Shown: piece by piece, positions 6,467 to 12,016 of the stretch
Layout of the letters: the number at the start of each line of letters is the position of its first letter
Numbering within the stretch: position 1 is the stretch's first letter
DNA from: Actinomycetota bacterium
GTDB taxonomy: Bacteria > Actinomycetota > Actinomycetes > Nanopelagicales > Nanopelagicaceae
Reading direction: 5' to 3'
Assembly (NCBI GenBank): GCA_947487595.1
Contig: CANKXJ010000016.1
Location: forward strand, 1-12,016
DNA: 12,016 nt
Position numbers and translations under genes: made by a program
Notes under the pieces: model-generated
What the model was told of the DNA's origin: nothing
Database searches by the model: none
Seen by the model: the letters and a program-made list of their open reading frames with translations, nothing else

Positions 6467-6507
6467 GCACCGGCTGTGGCAGGTGCAGACTGCGTATCTT
6501 GCCACAG
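6467..6507 (-). promoter_or_regulatory. Alternative hairpins in the rplS 5' leader
   Basis: In the minus-strand RNA CTGTGGCA (6507-6500) pairs perfectly with TGCCACAG (6481-6474) around an 18-nt loop that holds a small GCA/TGC inner stem. A second pairing, GCACC (6486-6482) with GGTGC (6471-6467), would place the downstream arm of the first stem in its loop, so the two folds exclude each other. The element lies about 20-30 nt upstream of the rplS Shine-Dalgarno, in the 102-nt gap after the inositol-phosphatase gene. A TAGGCT hexamer (6524-6519) could be a -10 starting transcription just before the first stem. No U tract follows, so it does not look like an intrinsic terminator. It may be an L19-type autoregulatory leader or a processing site; I know of no matching family. 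Confidence 0.45.
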
Positions 6508-6536
6508 AAGGGGCCTTGAGCCTAAATCGGGTAGAT

Positions 6537-7307
6537 CTAGGCGGGAATCTCCCGCATGAGGGCGCTATGTAGGTGGGCACCGCCTGCCACAGTTAACTCC
6601 ATCCCCCGCCAAGAATGCGTGCTCACAACTGCCCCAGCCTCAGTAGCAATCAGAGCGCCAGCGGCTAAATCCCACTCCTTTAATCCAGTTTCAATGTAGC
6701 CATCCACCATTCCCGTTGCCACGCAACATAAATCAGTTGCAGCTGCGCCCATACGGCGGATATCTCTAATTTTTGGAACCAGTTGATTGACTAGATCTAA
6801 TTGGTTGATGCGATCTTTAACTTCATATGCAAAACCTGTTGCAATCAAAGCTCGGTTTAATTCAATGGGTTCATTGCAGGAAATCGGTAGGTTATTGAGG
6901 AAAGCACCACCACCACGGCTTGCATGCCATGTCGCATCAATAGTGGGGGCATGCACCACTCCTGCCACTGTGCCCTGCCCATCTTTAACAGCAATACTGA
7001 TGTTCCAGCCAGGTAGGCCATAGAAATAGTTCACAGTTCCATCCACTGGATCAATCACCCATGTATAACCGGATGTACTCACCCTATCCGCGCCTTCTTC
7101 GCCAATAATTCCATCATCTGGGCGGGCAGCAAGAATGGCGTTGACTATGAGTTTTTCACTTGCAACATCCATCTGTGTTGCAATATCTATCGCAGTTGAT
7201 TTAGAAGTTAACTCCCAAGAGGCTGGGCGATCAACTAATAAACGGCCAGCTTGCTTGGCAATATCCAAAGCCAGCGCTAAGAGTTCATCATTAATGCTCA
7301 CATGCAT
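6537..7307 (-). CDS. Inositol monophosphatase family protein
   Basis: The 256-residue protein is a Mg-dependent Li-sensitive-type phosphatase of the IMPase fold. Metal and phosphate ligands are visible as D47 in IATQMD, E70 in IIGEEGAD, the core motif WVIDPVDGTVNYFYGLPGW (83-101, D86 and D89), and D213 in EWDLAAGALIATEAGA. Members hydrolyse myo-inositol 1-phosphate, histidinol phosphate or related sugar phosphates. In Actinobacteria both inositol (phosphatidylinositol) and histidine pathways use this fold, and the sequence alone does not decide. The start MHVSIND at 7307 has a weak AGGG ribosome site. It diverges from the MFS gene, with 28 bp between the two starts, and precedes rplS with 102 nt between, so it may be a separate unit. 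Confidence 0.92.
   Translation of the reverse strand: MHVSINDELLALALDIAKQAGRLLVDRPASWELTSKSTAIDIATQMDVASEKLIVNAILAARPDDGIIGEEGADRVSTSGYTWVIDPVDGTVNYFYGLPGWNISIAVKDGQGTVAGVVHAPTIDATWHASRGGGAFLNNLPISCNEPIELNRALIATGFAYEVKDRINQLDLVNQLVPKIRDIRRMGAAATDLCCVATGMVDGYIETGLKEWDLAAGALIATEAGAVVSTHSWRGMELTVAGGAHLHSALMREIPA
6541..6555 (-). other. GC-rich hairpin at the 3' end of the inositol-phosphatase gene
   Basis: GCGGGA and TCCCGC (6 bp, 3-nt loop) form a compact stem inside the last codons, ending just before the TAG stop. No T run follows on the minus strand, so it is at best a weak terminator or an RNA-end stabiliser between this gene and rplS. Confidence 0.3.
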
Positions 7308-7322
7308 ATCTTAACCCTGTCA

Positions 7323-7335
7323 TAGGATGGGCTGC
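7323..7335 (+). promoter_or_regulatory. Predicted leaderless promoter -10 of the MFS gene
   Basis: TAGGAT (7323-7328) fits TANNNT and begins 13 nt before the ATG at 7336. The upstream ATG at 7327 lies inside this hexamer and could not be translated from a message starting about 7335, which favours 7336 as the start. No clear -35 is seen. Confidence 0.45.
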
Positions 7336-8577
7336 ATGTTCTCGGCATATACAACCCTGTTTCGTACACCGGGAGCGATGAAATTTTCTATTTCAGCCCT
7401 CATTGGCCGAATGCCTATATCAATGGATTCTTTAGCTCTAATTTTTATTGTTGTTGCAGTCAGTGATTCCTATGCACTAGCTGGGGCGCTGAGCGCAGTT
7501 GCCTCCATTGTTATCTCTATTGCAACACCATTTTGGTCTCGTGTTGCAGATCGCATCGGACAACGAAAGATGCTGCTTCGAGTTGTGCCAATGAAAATCA
7601 TTGGCCTTTCACTCTTTATCGCACTCGTGATGAATGGAGCACCTGTCTGGACTTGGTTTGTGTCCATCATCGTGGCTGAACTTGCCGCAATCAATACTGG
7701 TGGCTTAGTGCGCCGCCGTTGGTTACATGTCTTAAGTCCAGATAAATCAACTACCGATGAAGATGAGGCAGATAAGCATGTGGTCAATACTGCTTACTCT
7801 TATGAGGCATTGATGGATGAGATTGTTTTCATTGTTGGTCCCATTACTGCCACGGCATGTGCTACATCAATTGCACCTGCGGCCGGATTAATTGCGGGAA
7901 TGATTTTGATGTCTATTGGACTGCCTCTCTTTGCAATGCAACGAGCAACTGAGCCACCACCATCACCAGTGCGAGTAAAGGATCCGCATCCCCCAGTGAT
8001 TGGAATACCTATCGTTCAGGCAATTGCACTTGCCACAACTTTTACCGGTGGATTCTTTGGTGCAATCGCAATTACTGTCGTTGGATTTGCCGAAAGCCAA
8101 GGGCAAAAATCACATTCGGGTCTACTACTGGGTTTGTGGGCATCAGGCAGCGCAGTCATGGCCATCATTAATGGGTTAGTAAAATGGAAAACCCCCTATG
8201 TCGGCCGCTTCCTCATCTTTTTAACGGCGCTGACCGTTCTATCAATTCCATTTATATTTGTGGATTCAATATTCTGGTTAGCTATCGCGCTCTTCTTTAA
8301 CGGCTTTGCTATCGCGCCTTTAATAGTAAATGCCTATGGTGTTGTGCAAGATGCGGTGCCGAGTGCACAGATCACTGAATCATTTACCTGGGTGGTGGCA
8401 GGCATGCCACTAGGTGGTGCAATCTCTAGCGCCCTTGGCGGATGGGTCATCGAAACCTACGGGGCACAAAACGCTTTCTGGGTGCCTCTGGGATTTATGT
8501 GTGCAGCTTTATTAGCCACACTGCCCTACTTTCGCGTTTATAAGGGGCTCATCCATTACTCTCTGAACCGTGACTGA
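7336..8577 (+). CDS. Major facilitator superfamily (MFS) permease
   Basis: The protein of 413 residues (416 if the ATG at 7327 is used) has about twelve hydrophobic segments in two halves with a short central loop near residues 205-220 (ATEPPPSPVRVKDPH). A motif-A-like loop, RVADRIGQRKMLLR, follows the second helix. The opening YTTLFRTPGAMKFSISALIGRMPISM resembles a group of actinobacterial MFS proteins of unknown substrate. I chose 7336 because a -10 hexamer is placed for a leaderless message there and there is no ribosome site. The last bases overlap the GTG start of sepH by 8 nt. Its role next to sepH and corA is not evident; MFS genes next to sepH may simply be conserved neighbours. Substrate unknown. 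Confidence 0.88.
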   Translation: MFSAYTTLFRTPGAMKFSISALIGRMPISMDSLALIFIVVAVSDSYALAGALSAVASIVISIATPFWSRVADRIGQRKMLLRVVPMKIIGLSLFIALVMNGAPVWTWFVSIIVAELAAINTGGLVRRRWLHVLSPDKSTTDEDEADKHVVNTAYSYEALMDEIVFIVGPITATACATSIAPAAGLIAGMILMSIGLPLFAMQRATEPPPSPVRVKDPHPPVIGIPIVQAIALATTFTGGFFGAIAITVVGFAESQGQKSHSGLLLGLWASGSAVMAIINGLVKWKTPYVGRFLIFLTALTVLSIPFIFVDSIFWLAIALFFNGFAIAPLIVNAYGVVQDAVPSAQITESFTWVVAGMPLGGAISSALGGWVIETYGAQNAFWVPLGFMCAALLATLPYFRVYKGLIHYSLNRD

Positions 8578-9349
8578 GCTTCGATTAAACGGCAAGAGTG
8601 AGGAAGGTACTCACTTGTCCCTGCATGATAATGATGGCAATGAGTTCACTGTTCGCATTAGCGACACTTTGCGGGCCACAGTTAATCAACCTCGTCTTTC
8701 AGCAGTTCCAGAACAAGAAAGCGACACAATTTCTATCAAAGAGATTCAGCGTCGCTTGCGTGCTGGTGAGTTAGCAGAAGAGTTAGCTCGCGAAAATAAT
8801 ATTCCACTAGAAAAAATCGAACGCTTCTCTGGCCCAATCTTGCAAGAGCGCATCTACATCATTGATCAAGCTCAACAAGTTTCAGTTCGCAAAGAAGGAA
8901 GTCGCGATCCAGTTAACTTGTTAGGCGTTGTCGTTTCCCGTCTTGCCCCACGCAATATCGATCTCTCTGATCTTTCGTGGAACACATGGCGCCATGAAGA
9001 TTCAACATGGACAGTTGAACTGCATTATCCAAACACCAACGGTGTTGGAATTGCGCAATGGAACTTTGACACAACTCGTCGCGTGCTCACATCTATGGAT
9101 GAAAATGCGCGTTGGATGATGGGCGATGAGCCACCAGCACGTCCGATGAGCGCACCTGGACTTGTCTATTCAGATACAAATCACCCTTCTTTGCGTGAAG
9201 AGGTCACCCCTATGCCAGAAGTTCCACGCTTGGCAGTTATTCGTGAACTGCCAGATGATGAGGCTATGCGCGATGGTGTTGTTGCACGTGCAAAGGTTCC
9301 AAGTTGGGATGAAATTATGTTCGGCATTAAACCTACTGAAGATCAGTAA
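8570..9349 (+). CDS. sepH: SepH, FtsZ-stimulating cell-division protein
   Basis: The GTG-started 259-residue protein has the actinobacterial SepH (DUF3071) layout. The opening MTELRLNGKSEEGTHLSLHDNDG is the conserved N-terminus. The segment SIKEIQRRLRAGELAEELARENNIPLEKIERFSGPILQERIYIID (about 55-99) contains the helix-turn-helix needed for FtsZ interaction in studied SepH proteins, which promote Z-ring assembly. The C-terminus holds VPSWDEIMFG (243-252), a short motif at the end of SepH proteins. Between them is a Trp-rich conserved stretch (about 128-185) and a Pro-rich linker. It is somewhat shorter than Streptomyces SepH, mainly in the linker. The GTG overlaps the MFS stop by 8 nt and no ribosome site is visible, so translation is probably coupled. 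It is strong evidence for an actinobacterial host. Confidence 0.9.
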   Translation: MTELRLNGKSEEGTHLSLHDNDGNEFTVRISDTLRATVNQPRLSAVPEQESDTISIKEIQRRLRAGELAEELARENNIPLEKIERFSGPILQERIYIIDQAQQVSVRKEGSRDPVNLLGVVVSRLAPRNIDLSDLSWNTWRHEDSTWTVELHYPNTNGVGIAQWNFDTTRRVLTSMDENARWMMGDEPPARPMSAPGLVYSDTNHPSLREEVTPMPEVPRLAVIRELPDDEAMRDGVVARAKVPSWDEIMFGIKPTEDQ

Positions 9350-9352
9350 GAA

Positions 9353-10324
9353 ATGATTGTTGATTCCGCCCTCTATCAAAATGGAATCCGCGTAAAAGAT
9401 TCTGGGGATATCTCCGATTTTGTAGATGAAGCCCGTAAAGACGGAGGCTTTGTTTGGGTTGGCCTATCTAGTCCCACACAAGAAGAGTTTGACCACGTAG
9501 TTGGTGAGCTCAACTTCCACCCACTAGCTGTGGAAGATGCAGTTTCCGCTCAGCAGCGCCCCAAAATTGAAGAGTACGGCGGGCTAACATTCTTTGTGTT
9601 AAAAACTGTTTTCTACAATGAATCTCGAAGTGAAATCACAACTGGTGAATTAATGTGTTTTGTTGATCCCCATTTCATCGTGATTGTTCGCCACGGTGAA
9701 GGTTCACCTCTGGCCTCAGTTCGCCATGAAATAGAGGCGCGACCTGACTTTCTTACTCAAGGTCCTTTTGCTGTCTTGCACGCCGTGGTTGATCGAGTAA
9801 TCGATGGTTACACAACAATTGCTACTGAGTTAGAAAATGATGTTATTCAACTCGAAAATAAAGTCTTTGGTGGAACGCGACAGACTTTTTCTCAAGAAAT
9901 CTACTTCCTTAAGCGCGAAATAATTGAGTATCGGCATGCTATAGAACCACTTGTCATTCCACTTCAAAAATTAGTTTCAGAAACTTACCAACCAACTCCC
10001 CATCTACTCAAACCCTTCTTTAGAGATACCCTCGATCATTTGCAACGAGCATGCGAGCACGCATCTGGTATGGATTCGCTCCTCTCCTCAGCGCTACAGG
10101 CAGACTTAGCTCATATCCAAGTACGTCAAAATGAAGATGTTCGACGAATCTCTGCCTGGGTAGCACTTGCTGCCGGGCCCACAATGATTGCTGGAATTTA
10201 TGGGATGAACTTTGATTTCATGCCTGAACTTCGCTGGAAATTTAGCTACCCACTTCTCTTGGTGGGGATTACATCCTTAAGTGCCTTCTTATTCTACAAA
10301 TTTAGAAAATCCGAGTGGCTTTAA
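9353..10324 (+). CDS. corA: CorA-family Mg2+/divalent cation channel
   Basis: The 323-residue protein has a large soluble N-terminal domain (with FHPLAVEDAVSAQQRPKIEEYGGLTFFVLKTVFY, about 50-84) and a long helical stalk (about 145-260) leading to two membrane helices (about 265-287 and 297-318). The signature GMN lies at 284-286 in AGIYGMNFDFMPEL, at the pore mouth of the pentameric channel. CorA proteins carry Mg2+ and sometimes Co2+ or Ni2+ into the cell. The basic end YKFRKSEWL is typical. It starts 3 nt after sepH with no clear ribosome site, so it is likely the last gene of the MFS-sepH-corA operon. Its TAA overlaps the stop of the convergent phosphatase gene. No Mg-sensing leader is present. 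Confidence 0.95.
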   Translation: MIVDSALYQNGIRVKDSGDISDFVDEARKDGGFVWVGLSSPTQEEFDHVVGELNFHPLAVEDAVSAQQRPKIEEYGGLTFFVLKTVFYNESRSEITTGELMCFVDPHFIVIVRHGEGSPLASVRHEIEARPDFLTQGPFAVLHAVVDRVIDGYTTIATELENDVIQLENKVFGGTRQTFSQEIYFLKREIIEYRHAIEPLVIPLQKLVSETYQPTPHLLKPFFRDTLDHLQRACEHASGMDSLLSSALQADLAHIQVRQNEDVRRISAWVALAAGPTMIAGIYGMNFDFMPELRWKFSYPLLLVGITSLSAFLFYKFRKSEWL

Positions 10325-11433
10325 CTCAAAGCTGTAGTAAACAACCCCACCTGAGATTCAATCTGACTATCGCCACCATGATGGCCAACCATGGCACCTT
10401 CTTTTTCGGCGCGCTCTGGATCAAGTAAAACAACTCCACCTTGAGCAATTGCAATGACTTCGCCCATGCGATCAAGTGCATCAGCACTTACTTCACTACC
10501 AAATAGGCCTGAAGTGATTGCACTTTCACGAGTAAGAACAGTTGCCTTTTCCCCCAAATATTCCTGCCATCTACCAGCTAATTCACTTCGTGCGCTCATG
10601 CTGTCATTTTCTGGAGATAAATAAAGATGTCTAGCTCTAGGCTCACCCGCAATGACGGCCACGCCTTCTAGTAATGGATTATCTTGTCCGATAACTATTT
10701 TCTCACTGGCATTTACCATTCCATGATCTGAAGTGAGCCAAATGCGGGTGCCATGTGGCATCTCTTTCATCAGGTTTGAAAACATTTGATCAATGACAGA
10801 AAGCGCCGCTAACCACTTCTCACTTCCAACACCATCACTATGTCCAGCTGCATCTAGATCATTGACATAGAGATAGACAAAAGAAGGTGTCTTTTGCAGC
10901 GCAGCTTTAGTCTCTGCAATTAAATCTGCAGCAACATTTGCACCTCTATAGTTCGCCCCACGAAAGACTGCTCGTGTGAACCCTGAGTTCACATAGCGCT
11001 TTGCTGCAACATGTGTGACGTTGATGTTTTGCGCAACTGCGCGCTCAAATAGCGTTGGCACTGGCTGCCAGTTAATCGGATCAACGCGCTCATCCCATTT
11101 AAGAGCGTTAAGGATTCGACCGCCACTGCGTGGAACTTGCACGGTGTAACCCAACATTCCGTGAACTCCAGGCAATTCGCCAGTCATAAGTGTTGCTAGC
11201 GATGTTGCAGTAGTTGATGGGAATGAAGTATTTAATGTTGAGAACTTAGTTAGGCGCGAGATAGTGGGCATGGCATCGCCATATTTTTCAATGACATCTG
11301 CGCCAAAACCATCGATAAGAAATAGAAGTTCACGCCCACTGGGCGAAGGCCCAATCGCTAAAAGGTCTTCGGAAGTCGATAGCCCCAGGGATGTAAAGAT
11401 CGATGGAGTTATCTGGGACAAATGCACGTTCAT
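10321..11433 (-). CDS. Nucleotide pyrophosphatase/phosphodiesterase-type hydrolase (alkaline phosphatase superfamily)
   Basis: The 370-residue protein belongs to the type I phosphodiesterase/nucleotide pyrophosphatase group. Visible metal-site elements are LFLIDGFG (D41), FPSTTATSLATLMTG (71-85) with the likely nucleophile Thr75, NDLDAAGHSDG (D194, H198), LTSDHGM (D236, H237) and VGHHGG (350s), together giving the two-zinc site of the superfamily. GELPGVHGMLGY follows the nucleophile, as in bacterial members. There is no signal peptide, so it probably acts in the cytoplasm; the substrate (nucleotide, sugar-nucleotide or other phosphodiester) is unknown. The start at 11433 is 31 nt from the divergent psuG start. 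Upstream there is a weak GAGAAG ribosome site or a TAATGA -10-like hexamer 12 nt before the ATG. It converges on corA with overlapping stops. Confidence 0.88.
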   Translation of the reverse strand: MNVHLSQITPSIFTSLGLSTSEDLLAIGPSPSGRELLFLIDGFGADVIEKYGDAMPTISRLTKFSTLNTSFPSTTATSLATLMTGELPGVHGMLGYTVQVPRSGGRILNALKWDERVDPINWQPVPTLFERAVAQNINVTHVAAKRYVNSGFTRAVFRGANYRGANVAADLIAETKAALQKTPSFVYLYVNDLDAAGHSDGVGSEKWLAALSVIDQMFSNLMKEMPHGTRIWLTSDHGMVNASEKIVIGQDNPLLEGVAVIAGEPRARHLYLSPENDSMSARSELAGRWQEYLGEKATVLTRESAITSGLFGSEVSADALDRMGEVIAIAQGGVVLLDPERAEKEGAMVGHHGGDSQIESQVGLFTTALS

Positions 11434-11452
11434 ATCTTCTCATTACATCGGC

Positions 11453-11464
11453 TAAGGTTGACCC
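11453..11464 (+). promoter_or_regulatory. Predicted leaderless promoter -10 of psuG
   Basis: TAAGGT (11453-11458) fits TANNNT and begins 12 nt before the psuG ATG, the same spacing as for xylB. Only 31 bp separate psuG from the divergent phosphatase start, so the promoters must overlap. No clear -35 is seen. Confidence 0.5.
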
Positions 11465-12016
11465 ATGAAGAGTGCAATTAAATATTCAGCCGAAGTTTCG
11501 GCTGCAATTGCAGCGGGCACCCCCATCGTTGCACTCGAATCTACGATTATTAGCCATGGATTGCCACGGCCATCCAATTTGGCAGTTGCCCAAGAGTGTG
11601 AAGGCATTATTCGCCAGCGCGGCGCCATCCCAGCCACAATCGCACTCCTTGATGGCGTTGTTCATATCGGTCTTGAAGCAAGTGAACTCGATGCCATTGC
11701 AAATCGTGATGATATTTCAAAAGCATCTAGCCGAGATTTAGCAATCATCATTGCCCAAGGAAAAAGCGCAGCAACTACTGTTGCAGCCACAGCTCACATC
11801 GCAGCAATTGCAGGAATCAAAGTATTTGCAACTGGTGGTTTAGGTGGCGTTCACAGAGGGGCCAATGAATCATTTGATGAATCTGCTGACTTAACTGCGC
11901 TCTCACAACTCGATATCACCGTTGTGTGTGCTGGAGTCAAATCTATTCTGGATGTTCATGCCACGCTAGAGCGCCTTGAAACGCTAGCAATTGGCATTGT
12001 GGGTTATAAAACCAAC
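11465..12016 (+). CDS. psuG: Pseudouridine-5'-phosphate glycosidase (3' end cut by window edge)
   Basis: An ATG at 11465 opens a frame of 184 codons that stays open to the last base. The translation shows the PsuG signatures: VALESTIISHGLPRPSN with the likely catalytic Glu25, GVVHIGL, the Schiff-base lysine K86 in ISKASSRDL, AATTVAATAHIAAIAGIKVFATGGLGGVHRG with His130, and DESADLTAL, whose Asp residues help hold the metal. The last third, including the conserved Asn, is beyond the window; the intact enzyme is about 300 residues. PsuG splits pseudouridine 5'-phosphate into uracil and ribose 5-phosphate (reversibly), allowing salvage of a C-nucleoside released from RNA decay. A pseudouridine kinase (psuK) is expected close by, probably downstream. 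The start is set by a leaderless -10 hexamer. Confidence 0.95.
   Translation, partial: MKSAIKYSAEVSAAIAAGTPIVALESTIISHGLPRPSNLAVAQECEGIIRQRGAIPATIALLDGVVHIGLEASELDAIANRDDISKASSRDLAIIIAQGKSAATTVAATAHIAAIAGIKVFATGGLGGVHRGANESFDESADLTALSQLDITVVCAGVKSILDVHATLERLETLAIGIVGYKTN

Noticed and set aside
6474..6507. The 8-bp stem as a rho-independent terminator of the inositol-phosphatase gene
   Set aside because: No run of U follows on the minus strand; the bases after the stem are mixed and lead into the rplS ribosome site.
6207..6572. Plus-strand 121-residue frame over rplS and the leader
   Set aside because: Antisense to a conserved ribosomal protein gene, Cys-rich and Asn-rich translation with no family look.
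7470..7787. Minus-strand 105-residue frame inside the MFS gene
   Set aside because: Ser/Thr-rich antisense translation of membrane helices; shadow frame.
8928..9379. Several 60-70 residue frames within sepH on both strands
   Set aside because: Other frames of a gene with conserved SepH ends; no ribosome site or motif.
11264..11741. Plus-strand frames of 63 and 89 residues and a minus-strand frame of 61
   Set aside because: They overlap the phosphatase and psuG frames; the psuG frame, open to the window end, carries the conserved catalytic motifs instead.

Overview
The window looks like part of a small, streamlined, moderately low-GC actinobacterial chromosome. The actinobacterial signal is clearest in a SepH-type cell-division protein (N-terminal SepH domain plus the conserved C-terminal VPSWDEIMFG motif) and in several ATG starts with no Shine-Dalgarno that sit 12-13 nt downstream of a TANNNT -10 hexamer, as expected for leaderless transcripts. 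Tight packing, overlapping stops and the absence of mobile DNA would fit a freshwater planktonic lineage such as Nanopelagicales (acI). That placement is inference from style, not from a search.

Layout. (1) 1-2757: a 5' fragment of a phosphofructokinase (minus strand) diverges from a xylulokinase gene. Downstream of xylB, a 22-codon leaderless ORF abuts an EamA/DMT-family transporter gene. (2) 2754-7307: a minus-strand block reads, in transcription order, inositol-monophosphatase-family gene, rplS (L19), lepB, rnhB, dprA, era. This is a housekeeping cluster (ribosome, protein export, RNA/DNA hybrid repair, DNA uptake/recombination, ribosome assembly). The yraN and comM genes that often sit between rnhB and dprA are missing. 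(3) 7336-10324: a plus-strand run of MFS permease, sepH and corA, with an 8-nt overlap and a 3-nt gap. (4) 10321-11433: a minus-strand nucleotide pyrophosphatase/phosphodiesterase-type enzyme, convergent with corA and divergent from a 3'-truncated pseudouridine-5'-phosphate glycosidase gene (psuG, 11465 to the window end).

As metabolism, the left edge joins sugar-phosphate supply (xylulose to Xu5P) to a phosphofructokinase whose GGED motif predicts use of pyrophosphate rather than ATP. The right edge recycles pseudouridine monophosphate to uracil and ribose 5-phosphate. No tRNA, rRNA, CRISPR array, insertion sequence or prophage gene was seen, and there is no gene-free stretch longer than about 100 bases. 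The points most worth a second look are the 27-bp minisatellite encoding an acidic tail on L19, the coupled leaderless mini-ORF before the EamA gene, the shared leaderless promoter architecture, the predicted PPi-dependent PFK, and an alternative hairpin arrangement in the rplS leader. I did not find a convincing new multi-gene system.
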